Of a DNA stretch of 64,000 bases, positions 36,439-46,107 are shown piece after piece. A program made the translations under genes and the position numbers. Every line of letters starts with the position of its first letter. Position 1 is the stretch's first letter. Below the pieces are notes generated by a model. That model searched no databases. It was given only the letters and a program-made list of their open reading frames with translations, and was not told the origin of the DNA. The stretch covers positions 1,178,001-1,242,000 of the forward strand of contig NZ_CP031557.1 in NCBI RefSeq assembly GCF_003403075.1, given 5' to 3'. This stretch comes from Flavobacterium psychrotrophum (GTDB lineage: Bacteria; Bacteroidota; Bacteroidia; Flavobacteriales; Flavobacteriaceae).

Positions 36439-37831
36439 AACTGTAATTTTGAGATACTGTATTTTGTTCAGGCTTTAGAACTTTAACTGGGTATTTAATT
36501 ACATACGCATTAATCAGTTGCATGATATAGCCATTACTGTTATAAGGGGTTACATACTCTTTAATTTCTGAAATTTCGGTAAGCGAAATATCAGAACCAA
36601 TGTAGCCCATGCCGTAAAAATGGCCTTTTTCCACCCATATGCAGCTGCGCTCCTCACGGCTTCGGCCTTTGTCAACAATAGCATAGCTGGGACGTGAAGC
36701 ATCAAGAAAGTCCAGCGCCCGGTTTACCGCATCGTTATGGTGGTCCGCATCGGGTAATGCGGTAGTGTCCTTAACAACTACTTCTCCCGAAGATGCCCCG
36801 TAATGGATAAAGCGGTAATCGATAGTAAATTGGCCAGCAAGTTTTAAAAGCAGGTTTACTCCATCATGCAGCGAATGGAACATCTCAATGTAATGCTGAT
36901 GTTTTACGAGTTTGCCAACGGCCAGATATTTATACCCGTTACGGGCTTCATACTCATACAAGCCGAATTTAGGATCAAACTTTTTGAGTGCCCTGTTGTG
37001 TATGGGCCATAGCTTTTTTATCTCACAGCATTCCAGTAGCAGGGCCATAAACTCTGAGGCACACACCTCGAAAGATATCCCGTATATATCCCGCAAGAAG
37101 TTCTGGCGCTGGGGTGTGATCTTATGACCTGAAAAATGCTGAGCTATCCGCTTTTTGAGGTTCTTGGCTTTTCCGACATAGACTACTTTCTTTTCCTTAC
37201 TATAGAAATAATAGACACCCGGCTTTTCCGGCAGGGCATCGAAATCCTCCGGCGGCAGGTTAGGAGGGAGGCGTTGGTCCTGCGCATTCTTTTTGATCAT
37301 TTTTTCTATTATACCCCCATTGTCCCATTTAAGCAGCTGGGACAATAGTATGGCGGTAGCATCGGCATCACCGCCTGCCCGGTGTGCGCGGAGTAAAGGT
37401 ATATCAAGGGAACGGCACAGGTTGCCCAGGCTGTATGAAGGCAATCCGGGCTTAATCTTACGTGCTGCCCGAACCGTGCACAATTTATTCTTAGCAGTCC
37501 ATTTTAGCCCGGCCCTACTGAGTTCATGGCGGACAAACGAATGGTCAAAGTTTACGTTATGGGCGACAAACACGCGGCCTGAAAGCATCTCATACACCTT
37601 TTCTGCAACATCATCAAAGATGGGAGCATCTTGTACCATCTCATTATTGATCCCTGTCAAAGCAAAAATAGGCAGAGGGATTTCTTTTTGCGGGTTAACC
37701 AAGGTTTCGAAGCGTTCCAACACCATAACCCCATCATAGATGATAATGGCAATTTCGGTAATACGGCTGCCGCTGGCGTTGCCGCCTGTGGTCTCTATAT
37801 CTACAATGGCATATTCGTTTTTTTTCATCAT
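36425..37831 (-). CDS. DnaQ-like exonuclease fused to GIY-YIG (UvrC/Cho-like) nuclease
   Basis: A 468-residue two-nuclease fusion. Residues 1-170 are a DEDD exonuclease like the epsilon subunit of polymerase III: VDIETTGG, HNVNFDHSF and HRAGGDADA. From about 208 a GIY-YIG domain follows (KPGVYYFYS, VVYVGKAKNLKKRI), like the 5'-half of UvrC or Cho. The C-terminal 200 residues are UvrC-like without a recognised HhH motif. Such DnaQ/UvrC fusions act in nucleotide excision or proofreading of damaged DNA. It lies 23 bases after the DnaE2 stop, fitting a role with the translesion polymerase. Confidence 0.85.
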   Translation of the reverse strand: MMKKNEYAIVDIETTGGNASGSRITEIAIIIYDGVMVLERFETLVNPQKEIPLPIFALTGINNEMVQDAPIFDDVAEKVYEMLSGRVFVAHNVNFDHSFVRHELSRAGLKWTAKNKLCTVRAARKIKPGLPSYSLGNLCRSLDIPLLRAHRAGGDADATAILLSQLLKWDNGGIIEKMIKKNAQDQRLPPNLPPEDFDALPEKPGVYYFYSKEKKVVYVGKAKNLKKRIAQHFSGHKITPQRQNFLRDIYGISFEVCASEFMALLLECCEIKKLWPIHNRALKKFDPKFGLYEYEARNGYKYLAVGKLVKHQHYIEMFHSLHDGVNLLLKLAGQFTIDYRFIHYGASSGEVVVKDTTALPDADHHNDAVNRALDFLDASRPSYAIVDKGRSREERSCIWVEKGHFYGMGYIGSDISLTEISEIKEYVTPYNSNGYIMQLINAYVIKYPVKVLKPEQNTVSQNYSYDTI

Positions 37832-37854
37832 TTAGTATTTTAATCCGTACATAT

Positions 37855-40800
37855 TTACCTGAAATTCCTGCCCTTATGAAATACCTCTTCTGGATTCTTT
37901 TCATCTGCGCGTGATAGGGTAGACAGTGCAGTATCTTTATCCGTATCGGTCATGTTTTGTAATAAATGCGACAGGTTGTAGCACGAATTGGCAATAACGT
38001 GGATAACTTCGCCTTCGATCTGTACTTTGCCCTGAACCATCAGAAGGCGAGCCTGCACAATATCCCGTCGATAGGTTTCAAAAACCTTACCCCATACCAC
38101 CAGGTTGGCAAACCCGGTTTCATCCTCAATAGTTACAAAAATTACGCCTTTGGCCGTTCCGGGGCGTTGTCGCACGGTTATCAGCCCGGCTACAGCCGCT
38201 ATATCGCCATTGTTCATTTTTGAAAGTTGCGATGTTGGTACTACCCTCATATCATGTAATTTCTTACGGACAAAGCTTACCGGGTGTGCCTTTAATGATA
38301 ATCCGGTAGTAGCATAATCCTCCACCACATGCTCGGCATTGGTGAGCAGAGGCAGCTCTAACTGTCCTTCGGCGCTGCTTTGTGAAGGCTGTCCCTCAAA
38401 CATACCTTTAGGGCTATCCGATAACGACGACACTTCCCATAATGCCTGCCTACGGTCCAGGCCCAGGGAACGAAACGCATCGGCATCGGCCAGTTTTTCC
38501 AGTGCAAACATGGATACACCGGCGTCCAATAGTGCATGCACATACCGGAACCCATTTTTTCGAGCTGATAACAGCAATGCCATATCCTCTGCAGGCAGTC
38601 CTTTTATCTGCCTGAACCCAAGACGGAGGGCAAAGTATTTCCCTGATTTTTCTTCCAATGTATTATCCCATGATGAATAATTGATGTCCACAGGGCGTAC
38701 CTCCACACCGTGCTTACGCGCATCAATAACAATCTGTGCCGGCTGATAAAAGCCCATCGGCATACTGTTTAGCAGTGCCGCTGCAAACACATCGGGATAA
38801 TAACATTTTATATAGGACGATACATAAACTAATAAGGCAAAGCTTGCCGCATGGCTCTCCGGGAAACCATAGGAACCGAAGCCTTCGAGCTGCCGGAATA
38901 CCCGGCGTGCAAAATCCTCCTCATACCCCTTGGCCATCATTCCTGCCACGAGTTTTTTTTCCCAGTCACTAACTTTTCCCTTAGCTTTAAAGGTTGCCAT
39001 GCTACGGCGCAGGCCATCCGCTTCGGCTGGGGTAAATCCGGCAGCCACTATCGCAATTTCCATAGCCTGTTCCTGAAACAACGGTACGCCAAGGGTACGT
39101 CCCAATATTTCCCGAAGCTCTTCCGATGGGTATTCCACCGGGTCAATGCCGTTGCGTCTGCGTAAATAAGGATGTACCATATCGCCTTGTATGGGGCCGG
39201 GACGTACAATAGCCACTTCGATGACCAGGTCGTAAAAACAACGGGGTTTCAGGCGGGGTAGCATCGACATCTGTGCACGGCTTTCTATCTGGAATACCCC
39301 AAGGGTATCGGCGTGGCTGATCATCTCATATACCAGAGGGTCTTCGGTTTTATTAATTACGGCAAGGGTATAAGCCTTGCCGTAATGCTGTTTGCACAGG
39401 TCAAAAGCCTTGCGGATACAGGTCAGCATGCCCAGTGCCAATACGTCTACCTTTAGGAACCCGAGGGCTTCAATATCATCTTTATTCCACTCAATATTCA
39501 CACGGTTTTCCATGCGGGCATTGAGTATTGGGCATAGGTCAGAAAGCCGGTCTCGGGTAATAACAAAGCCGCCGGTATGCTGCCCCAGCTGACGGGGGAA
39601 TCCCACAAACTCGCGTGTGAGCTCCAGGGTTTTCATCAGGTGCGGGTCGGCAAGGTTAAAACCCTCAGAGGTAATGCGGCCACTGTCCAGTTCCTCCCGA
39701 AACTCGGCAATGGAACCCGCCAGTCGGTCTACGGCATCGACAGACAAGCCCATGGCTTTCGCTACATCGCGTATGGCACCTTTCCAGTGTACCTGGGTTA
39801 CGGTGGCTACAATAGCGGCGCGGTCCTGCCCGTATTTTCCGTAAATGTACTGTATAACTTCCTCGCGGCGTTCGTGTTCAAAATCCACGTCAATATCAGG
39901 CGGTTCATCACGGGCATCGGACATAAACCGGGCAAACAGCACCTTGAATTTATATGGATCTACCGAGGTAATGCCCAGGCAATAACACACCACCGAGTTG
40001 GCTGCCGAACCACGCCCCTGGCAGAGTATATCCCGGCTGCGTGCAAACTGTACAAAATCATACACCGTAAGGAAATACGAGGCATAATTTTTTCGCGCCA
40101 TAAACTCCAGTTCATATTTAATGGTTTCGGCAACTTTTTCAGGAATGCCCTCGGGGAATTTTTCATGGGCGCCCTGCCAGGTAAGCATCACCAGTTCCTC
40201 CTGTGGGGTACGGCCACCCGAGGTAATTTCTTCGGGGTAAATGTATTTCAGGCTGTCCAGCGAAAACTGGCAGGCATCGGCTATTTCCTGCGTTGTAGCG
40301 AGGGCTTCGGGGTATTGCCGGAACAAACGCTGCATTTCGTCTTCGGGCTTTAGGTAACGTTCGGCATTTTGGTACAGGCGAAACCCGGCGCTGTGTATGG
40401 TGCACTTCTCACGGATGCAGGTAAGAATGTCCTGCAACTGCCTGCGCTGTGGGGCATGGTAATACACATCGTTAGTGGCTACCATTTTAATACGTAAATC
40501 ATCCGATAGCTGGCTAAGCCGATACATTCGCTTGTTATCGTTGGCATGGTACGAACGGCTGACACCCAGATACAAAGCCGACCCAAAATGTTCCCGGTAT
40601 TCCTGTAGTTCCGCTTTGTAGCTGTTATCAAAATCAAAGTTTTCGTTTAACGAAAGCGGGGGCAGGGCTATAAACAGTATTCCCTTAGCGTGGGCATATA
40701 CATCGGCTTTATACAGGTGGCATTGTCCTTTTTCGGCGCGTAGGTTACCCAAGGATAGCAATCCCGATAAGCGCGCATACGTCTCTTTGTCTGTAGGGTA

Positions 40801-41031
40801 AGCAAGCAGGGGAGGGCCATCCAGTAATTCTAACCTGCATCCCACAATAAGCCGTATCCCTGATTTTTTTGCCGCTACGTGCGCGCGTACAATACCCGCC
40901 AATGTATTATGGTCGGTAATGGCAATTTGGGGATACCCCAATGCTGCGGCCTGCTCCACGAGTTCTTCGGGATGCGAGCCCCCACGCAGGAAGCTGAAAT
41001 TAGAGGTTGTATGTAATTCAGTATAACTCAT
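37855..41031 (-). CDS. dnaE2: Error-prone DNA polymerase III alpha subunit (DnaE2/ImuC)
   Basis: C-family DNA polymerase for mutagenic translesion synthesis. The frame extends to 41055, but the ATG at 41031 overlaps the imuB stop (ATGA) and begins MSYTELHTTSNFSFL, the family N-terminus, so 1058 residues are preferred. The PHP domain (1-210) has AITDHNTLAG; the polymerase active site has PDIDVDF (378-384); thumb and fingers follow; the helix-hairpin-helix and OB-fold regions lie near 800-1000. It works with ImuA and ImuB at the sliding clamp. The genes imuA, imuB and dnaE2 overlap end to end. Confidence 0.95.
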   Translation of the reverse strand: MSYTELHTTSNFSFLRGGSHPEELVEQAAALGYPQIAITDHNTLAGIVRAHVAAKKSGIRLIVGCRLELLDGPPLLAYPTDKETYARLSGLLSLGNLRAEKGQCHLYKADVYAHAKGILFIALPPLSLNENFDFDNSYKAELQEYREHFGSALYLGVSRSYHANDNKRMYRLSQLSDDLRIKMVATNDVYYHAPQRRQLQDILTCIREKCTIHSAGFRLYQNAERYLKPEDEMQRLFRQYPEALATTQEIADACQFSLDSLKYIYPEEITSGGRTPQEELVMLTWQGAHEKFPEGIPEKVAETIKYELEFMARKNYASYFLTVYDFVQFARSRDILCQGRGSAANSVVCYCLGITSVDPYKFKVLFARFMSDARDEPPDIDVDFEHERREEVIQYIYGKYGQDRAAIVATVTQVHWKGAIRDVAKAMGLSVDAVDRLAGSIAEFREELDSGRITSEGFNLADPHLMKTLELTREFVGFPRQLGQHTGGFVITRDRLSDLCPILNARMENRVNIEWNKDDIEALGFLKVDVLALGMLTCIRKAFDLCKQHYGKAYTLAVINKTEDPLVYEMISHADTLGVFQIESRAQMSMLPRLKPRCFYDLVIEVAIVRPGPIQGDMVHPYLRRRNGIDPVEYPSEELREILGRTLGVPLFQEQAMEIAIVAAGFTPAEADGLRRSMATFKAKGKVSDWEKKLVAGMMAKGYEEDFARRVFRQLEGFGSYGFPESHAASFALLVYVSSYIKCYYPDVFAAALLNSMPMGFYQPAQIVIDARKHGVEVRPVDINYSSWDNTLEEKSGKYFALRLGFRQIKGLPAEDMALLLSARKNGFRYVHALLDAGVSMFALEKLADADAFRSLGLDRRQALWEVSSLSDSPKGMFEGQPSQSSAEGQLELPLLTNAEHVVEDYATTGLSLKAHPVSFVRKKLHDMRVVPTSQLSKMNNGDIAAVAGLITVRQRPGTAKGVIFVTIEDETGFANLVVWGKVFETYRRDIVQARLLMVQGKVQIEGEVIHVIANSCYNLSHLLQNMTDTDKDTALSTLSRADEKNPEEVFHKGRNFR

Positions 41032-42518
41032 GCAAAATAACCGTGTAAAAACCATTGCGGCTGGTCGCCGTCATACGGCCCGGAACGGAACAGCCAGTAT
41101 CGCGCACCATTTTCATCTTCAACGATGTAATAATCCCGGTATAAGCCGTCAGACAGCCACCATTCCTGCTCAATACGTTCGGGGCCGTCGGCTTTTACCA
41201 CGGTATAGCGTGTGCCTTTATGCCGGAACAGCAAGGGTGGATAATCGGGTAATACAGCTGTAACCACAATAACTTCAGGATAAGGCAGCAGGTGTACCGG
41301 GCGAGGCAAATCCGTATGCCAGTTACTATCGGGTTTTTGCCATACAGGCGCAGCGGGGGTAACGGAGCGTTCCGGCCAGTGGTGCTGAGAAGGCAGGTAA
41401 CGGCTAACAGCACCGGAACCGATTTTAGCCGCTACACGGTCCAGCAGTTCTGCTACCTTACGGTCGTTTTGTGAGGCTGCATGCCATAGGGCTGCCTGCT
41501 CATGGGTAACGGGTTCCACTTTAGGGGCTTCCAGAGCAAATACTTCAAACCCCATGTCGGGCTGCAAGGTGGCTATTTTATGCTCGAAGAGTTTAAACAG
41601 GTGGGGTATATTTCGGGATGGATGGCCTGTGCCAATGGTTATTTGTTGTACTTCGCCATCAATGCGGTAACATTTCAGTACCGCGTTACGAAGGCCAAGC
41701 CCTTCAGCCTCCAGCCGCAAACAAAGGGCTTCCAAAAGCTGTTGCAGGGCAATAGTTATTCCTTCTGCCGAAATAATGGGTTCCATGCTGGTGAGCCGCT
41801 CCTGGTAGGGGGCTATAGGTTGTACAGGTGTTATCCATTCTAATTCGGTGCCCAATGCCTGTGCAATCCGTTTGGGCAACTCCGCGCCAAACCTTCTGCG
41901 TAGTGCCGATGCAGGTATATCGATAAAACTGCTTATGCGACGCATGCCCAGTTTTTTGAGCCGTGCCAATATGGTAGCATCGAGGCGTAAGGCTGCGGGA
42001 GGTAGTGTTTGTAAAGCCGCATACTGTCCGCTACTGGCAATAATAGTATCAGTACCAAAGCGTGCCGCAGCCCATGCTGTAGCAATGGTATCGGCTATAG
42101 CCAGTGTGGTGGTATAACCGTAATCCTTCAGTTTATTTTTAATGTGTTCCAAATACGCAACCTCACCACCCCACAGGTGAGTACAACCACTAATGTCCAG
42201 CATTAGTCCGTCCGGTAGGTCTACCCCGGCTATGGGAGTATACATAATGCACCATTCTGCCAGTGCCTGCAATAGTTTTTCAGTCCTTCCGATTTCGGTT
42301 TCTACCATAATCAATTCAGGGAAAAGCGCTTTGCAGTCGGCCAGTACCATGCCCGCGCGAATGCCTTTTTTCACTACAGGAGCACTTACCGCATCAATAA
42401 CTATGCGCCCACGCTGGCGCGAAGCCAGTACAAAAGGCACGCCTTGCAGCTCGGGTTGCTTACGCACCAGGTAATCTGTAAGCAAGTACGGGAACGATAT
42501 GGACATATAGCGTGGCAT
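41028..42518 (-). CDS. imuB: ImuB, inactive Y-family polymerase adaptor
   Basis: A 496-residue Y-family-like protein that in ImuABC mutasomes links DnaE2 to the beta clamp but does not polymerise. The N-terminus (MSISFPYLL, GIRAGMVLADCKALFP, PDGLMLDISGCTHLWGG) has the fold, yet the catalytic acids of active DinB proteins are not at their usual places (no DxD-type FDxFFAxVE or SxDE motif). The helix-hairpin-helix (KLGMRRISSFIDIPA) and little-finger parts follow. Start and stop overlap imuA (TAATG) and dnaE2 (ATGA), giving one coupled unit. Confidence 0.9.
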   Translation of the reverse strand: MPRYMSISFPYLLTDYLVRKQPELQGVPFVLASRQRGRIVIDAVSAPVVKKGIRAGMVLADCKALFPELIMVETEIGRTEKLLQALAEWCIMYTPIAGVDLPDGLMLDISGCTHLWGGEVAYLEHIKNKLKDYGYTTTLAIADTIATAWAAARFGTDTIIASSGQYAALQTLPPAALRLDATILARLKKLGMRRISSFIDIPASALRRRFGAELPKRIAQALGTELEWITPVQPIAPYQERLTSMEPIISAEGITIALQQLLEALCLRLEAEGLGLRNAVLKCYRIDGEVQQITIGTGHPSRNIPHLFKLFEHKIATLQPDMGFEVFALEAPKVEPVTHEQAALWHAASQNDRKVAELLDRVAAKIGSGAVSRYLPSQHHWPERSVTPAAPVWQKPDSNWHTDLPRPVHLLPYPEVIVVTAVLPDYPPLLFRHKGTRYTVVKADGPERIEQEWWLSDGLYRDYYIVEDENGARYWLFRSGPYDGDQPQWFLHGYFA

Positions 42519-43252
42519 TATCCGGCGTGGCGTTTGGTTATAGGTATTACAAAACGTTCTTCTTCAAGATTAATAAAACGCCCCGATTGCCAGCTTACCT
42601 GCCAGGCATGCGGCCTGCCGTTACGTACCTTTAGGAGTTGTACATCCCAGGTGCTGTGGCCTACGCCGGGCAGCCCATCTACGGTAACACTGGGTAAGGC
42701 GGTAATTTTCCATCGTGTGGTACAGGCCACGGCATTTTCGGCAGCAGGGCAGTATCGGTGGATAAAGCCGGTTACCCCGCTGCGTTCTACGGCGAGTTGC
42801 AGCCTGCGCGAATCGCTAAAGCTGAGTTCGCGTACCTCTCCTATAACGGCTGTAAGGGCTTCACATTTCAGGGCTTCCTCCATAATCCACAGGGCCTCTT
42901 TAGGGCGTGCAGTATTAATAAACACAATACGGTCGGGTTCTAAACCGAACTGTTTCAGCCCCGGCGGAAATATCTTTTTACCACCTGCTACCCACAGGCA
43001 CAGTCCGCCTTCTTTTATCAGTTTGCCAGACAATGCCGTGATAAAACCACTGGTGGCTGCTGCGGCGCTTACCTCATAGCTTATAAATTCGTGCAAAGTA
43101 CCGGTAGGAAAGGTATGTCCGGGAAAGGCAGTAGTAAAAGGGAATAGCAGGGCAGATTCCCCTTCGGGAGAACGTTTCCCAAGGCCTTGCAGGGCATTGA
43201 TTTCTGCCTGGAGCTGCCTTGCCATCGCTAATTTTTCTGCTGCCGGTTTCAT
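42518..43252 (-). CDS. imuA: ImuA, RecA-like mutasome protein
   Basis: A 244-residue RecA/SulA-like protein that opens the imuA-imuB-dnaE2 operon. Family stretches are GTLHEFISYEV, AATSGFITALSG, ARPKEALWIMEEAL and DSRRLQLAVERSGVTG. A typical Walker A lysine motif is lacking, as is common in this branch. ImuA interacts with RecA and ImuB in damage-induced mutagenesis. A -7-like box (TAATTTTG, 43274-43281, minus strand) lies 21 bases before the start, next to an inverted repeat shared with the divergent S24 regulator, so LexA-like control is likely. Confidence 0.85.
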   Translation of the reverse strand: MKPAAEKLAMARQLQAEINALQGLGKRSPEGESALLFPFTTAFPGHTFPTGTLHEFISYEVSAAAATSGFITALSGKLIKEGGLCLWVAGGKKIFPPGLKQFGLEPDRIVFINTARPKEALWIMEEALKCEALTAVIGEVRELSFSDSRRLQLAVERSGVTGFIHRYCPAAENAVACTTRWKITALPSVTVDGLPGVGHSTWDVQLLKVRNGRPHAWQVSWQSGRFINLEEERFVIPITKRHAG

Positions 43253-43273
43253 TTTATCTCATTAAGCGGACAA

Positions 43274-43318
43274 CAAAATTAGACCAGATTAGAACAATAA
43301 ATAATATATTTGTTGTTC
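43274..43318. promoter_or_regulatory. Divergent promoter-operator of imuA and the S24 regulator
   Basis: Two opposed TAnnTTTG boxes flank the centre: TAATTTTG on the minus strand (43274-43281) for imuA and TATATTTG on the plus strand (43305-43312) for the regulator. An inverted repeat GAACAA (43292-43297) / TTGTTC (43313-43318), with 15 bases between, overlaps the right box and sits upstream of the left. A dimeric repressor bound here could block both genes. Boxes and repeat are visible; binding is inferred. Confidence 0.5.
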
Positions 43319-43339
43319 CAAATAGTAACAATTTAATCT

Positions 43340-44104
43340 ATGTCTTTATTTTCCGACAATATCAGGTATTTAAGGCTTCAAAAAAATATTTCACAGGAAA
43401 AGCTTGCTGAAGCGCTTCTCATTACCCGTGCCCGTTATGTAAAGTATGAGTCCGGAACTTCTGAAGCACCCTATGATATATTGAAGAAGATGGCACATTA
43501 TTACCATGTGAGCATCGATTTGTTGCTTAGTGTTGACCTGCGAAAAATTGATATGGAAGGTGTGCTGAAGCTCGACGGCAACCGCCTGTTGCTTCCTGTA
43601 ACAGTAGACAAGGCAGGTGAGAATATTATAGAAATTATTCCCCAGAAAGCGCAGGCCGGTTACCTGGCCGGGTATAGCGACCCGGAGTTTATTGAAACCC
43701 TGCAACATATTTCACTGCCTTTTTTACGCAACGGAAAATTCAGGGCATTTCCTATAGAGGGGAATTCCATGCCTCCTTTTCGGGATGGGAGTTTTATTGT
43801 TGGGGAGTATGTAGAGGACAGCAATGACATCAAAGATGGGCAAACCTATGTATTGCTTACCAAAAATGACGGTATTGTGTACAAACGCATTTACCGTAAA
43901 GGCAGGAAATTTATGTTTCATTCCGATAACCCGGAATTTGAGCCGTATGAAGTAAAAGCATCGGATATACTGGAAGCCTGGAAGTTTTCCTGTGGTTTTA
44001 CACTTAATGAATACACTCCTGACGATATCCCCCAGGATACGGTTAAAAATATGCTGCTCGAACTTAAAAGGGAAGTGAATTCAATTAAGAAAAAACTTCT
44101 ATGA
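43340..44104 (+). CDS. XRE-S24 LexA/CI-like self-cleaving repressor
   Basis: A 254-residue regulator with an N-terminal XRE helix-turn-helix (about 5-65: ISQEKLAEALLITRARY) and a C-terminal S24 peptidase domain. The catalytic pair is Ser143 in EGNSMPPF and Lys182 in IVYKRIY, and a likely self-cleavage bond Ala106-Gly107 lies in AQAGYLAG. The spacing (37 and 39 residues) is close to that of LexA. It should therefore repress until RecA filaments form on damaged DNA. It is divergent from the imuA operon across 87 bases containing an inverted repeat, and is the natural candidate for its damage-inducible regulator. Confidence 0.88.
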   Translation: MSLFSDNIRYLRLQKNISQEKLAEALLITRARYVKYESGTSEAPYDILKKMAHYYHVSIDLLLSVDLRKIDMEGVLKLDGNRLLLPVTVDKAGENIIEIIPQKAQAGYLAGYSDPEFIETLQHISLPFLRNGKFRAFPIEGNSMPPFRDGSFIVGEYVEDSNDIKDGQTYVLLTKNDGIVYKRIYRKGRKFMFHSDNPEFEPYEVKASDILEAWKFSCGFTLNEYTPDDIPQDTVKNMLLELKREVNSIKKKLL

Positions 44105-44249
44105 TGATTATTTTTTTAATGGATTGTTTTTGAGTGTTTTTGGCTTGAATCTGTAGCCTTTTTATCTATATAAACGATATACCTTGCCTGTATAAACCTC
44201 TGATGCCTTGTCAATACATTGATAAGACGTCAGCATAGCAATATAGGGA

Positions 44250-45737
44250 ATGAAATTATCGCCTCACATTAAAAAAGCATTCGTTGAGATAATCTGTTTA
44301 TTATATGCGTTATTGTTTGTTTATGCCGCTACAAGTAAATTATTAGATTTTGAGAATTTTCAGGTTCAGATCGGCCAATCTCCCCTGTTAAGTACATTTG
44401 CCGGTCCCGTTTCATGGATTGTCCCAATCATTGAGATTATCATATCTATGTGCCTTTTTACTCAATACAGATTGATTGGGTTGTATGCAGCGCTTTTCCT
44501 TATGGTGCTATTTTGTTGTTATATCGTCATCATTCTTAATTTCAGCCCTTTTATTCCGTGTTCCTGTGGTGGGGTGCTTGAGAAGTTCACTTGGACAGGT
44601 CATCTGTTTTTTAATGTTTTTTATTATGCTTTAGCGGTACTTGGAGTATTTCTGTTGGAGAGCGAAAGAAATTCAAATTACAAAAGACAGGGATTATTTC
44701 GGGTTACAGGACTGTCTGCTTTAGGAATCGGACTATTAACATTCTTATTTTTCCTTTCGGAAAATATGATGCGGTTCCATAACAATTTTGTACGCCGGTT
44801 TCCACATCACCCCGCAATGTTGGATAAGGTAATGGATATTGGATACAATAGTTATTACATAGCAGGTGAAGGTTCAGGTTATGTTTATTTGGGAAACAAA
44901 ACGGCACCTTTTACAGTACTGGTTGCAGACGGAACACTGGAAAACAAAAAAGAGTACAGAATTTCACTCCCAGAGGGTAATTTTTCTTTTCATTCACCGC
45001 GCCTTTTAGTACGCTATCCTAATTTTTACATATGGGATGGCAGTGCGGCTTTGGTTCTTTGGGGAAACGTTACGGATTGGCAAGCTAAACTCTGGGATCA
45101 TAATACGGCATATTTTAATGCGTTTGAACCAATAGCACCGGACAAAGCATTGGTAAGGGCTATTAGTAGCGAGCGGAAAGAAAATGTACTAGGCATTCTT
45201 TCAATTGATTCCATACCCCATATAGAATTATTTCCGGTTCTTGAAAAACAGTCTGATGGAATTTTCGATACCCATGGTACTTTACTTTATAATTCTAAAG
45301 TAAAGAAAATAATTTACGCCTATTCATTTAGAAATCAATATCTGGTTGCCGGCAGTGACTTTAAAAACCCTGATGTAGCGCATACAATAGATACTTTTTC
45401 CAAAGCCCGTATTAAAGTAAAATACATGCAATCTTCAAAGGCAACCGGCCTGGCTTCTCCGGGCTATGTTGTAAACAGCATAGTAAGAACCTATGGAAAT
45501 TATTTATTTGTGAAGTCAGAAATCATGGGTAAATATGAGGCTGAGGAAATGTGGGATGAGTCTTCAATAATTGACGTATACGATTTAAATAATTTTTCCT
45601 ATCGATTTAGCTTCTACCTAACCGATATTAAAAGTATTAAGCTTAGCGATTTTATACCTAGCGACAGCAAGATGTTTATGTTGTCCGGCAGATACTTAAG
45701 TTCCTTCAAACTTTCAGGAGATTTTTATCAGGAGTAA
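44250..45737 (+). CDS. MauE/DoxX-like membrane protein with large extracytoplasmic domain
   Basis: A 495-residue membrane protein. Residues 1-190 hold about five hydrophobic helices of the MauE/DoxX redox-associated type (FVEIICLLYALLFVYAATS, WIVPIIEIIISMCLF) with a cysteine motif PCSCGG near 108. A final helix at about 150-172 leads into a roughly 300-residue domain with a beta-propeller-like, repetitive pattern. Family members handle disulfide or quinone redox steps. The gene stands 84 bases before a DUF6520-type peptide gene, a pairing seen often in Bacteroidota, where the pair is thought to serve export or maturation of small secreted peptides (inferred). Confidence 0.75.
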   Translation: MKLSPHIKKAFVEIICLLYALLFVYAATSKLLDFENFQVQIGQSPLLSTFAGPVSWIVPIIEIIISMCLFTQYRLIGLYAALFLMVLFCCYIVIILNFSPFIPCSCGGVLEKFTWTGHLFFNVFYYALAVLGVFLLESERNSNYKRQGLFRVTGLSALGIGLLTFLFFLSENMMRFHNNFVRRFPHHPAMLDKVMDIGYNSYYIAGEGSGYVYLGNKTAPFTVLVADGTLENKKEYRISLPEGNFSFHSPRLLVRYPNFYIWDGSAALVLWGNVTDWQAKLWDHNTAYFNAFEPIAPDKALVRAISSERKENVLGILSIDSIPHIELFPVLEKQSDGIFDTHGTLLYNSKVKKIIYAYSFRNQYLVAGSDFKNPDVAHTIDTFSKARIKVKYMQSSKATGLASPGYVVNSIVRTYGNYLFVKSEIMGKYEAEEMWDESSIIDVYDLNNFSYRFSFYLTDIKSIKLSDFIPSDSKMFMLSGRYLSSFKLSGDFYQE

Positions 45738-45821
45738 ATAGCGGATTACAATATACTGCGCAGTATCAGGGAACGATCGAAAACCTGGAACAGAGTAGAT
45801 CAATAATTTAATTTTTTTATC

Positions 45822-46085
45822 ATGAAAACACTAATTTTAAGAAAAGGGCTTCCCGTTGGAGCCTTCCTTATTGCTATCACAGCAGCTTTCGCTTTTAAAC
45901 CGGCTCCGAAAACGGATGTTACCAATTATTTTGGGGCAGTAAAAGTTGGCGCAACGGCCTGTGAAATCACCGATATTGAGTGTTCCGATGTAAACAATGG
46001 CATTCCCTGTAGAAATGAGGATAATGTAGACCTTTACAGGATGCTTAGCGCAACTTCATGCCCAAGCCAGCTTTGGAGGCCATAG
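45822..46085 (+). CDS. DUF6520-type small secreted protein
   Basis: An 87-residue protein with an N-terminal hydrophobic signal (LPVGAFLIAITAAFAFKP) and a mature part of about 60 residues with four cysteines (ACEITDIECSD, IPCRNEDN, TSCPSQLW). The shape fits DUF6520, short secreted proteins found next to MauE-like genes in Flavobacteriia. The cysteines may be substrates of the redox membrane protein upstream. A strong hairpin follows the stop. Confidence 0.7.
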   Translation: MKTLILRKGLPVGAFLIAITAAFAFKPAPKTDVTNYFGAVKVGATACEITDIECSDVNNGIPCRNEDNVDLYRMLSATSCPSQLWRP

Positions 46086-46107
46086 TAATTTTTTATTATG
46101 CTAAATG

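Noticed and set aside
39577..40353. A 258-codon plus-strand frame over dnaE2
   Set aside because: Antisense to the polymerase core motifs; no domain and no plausible start context.
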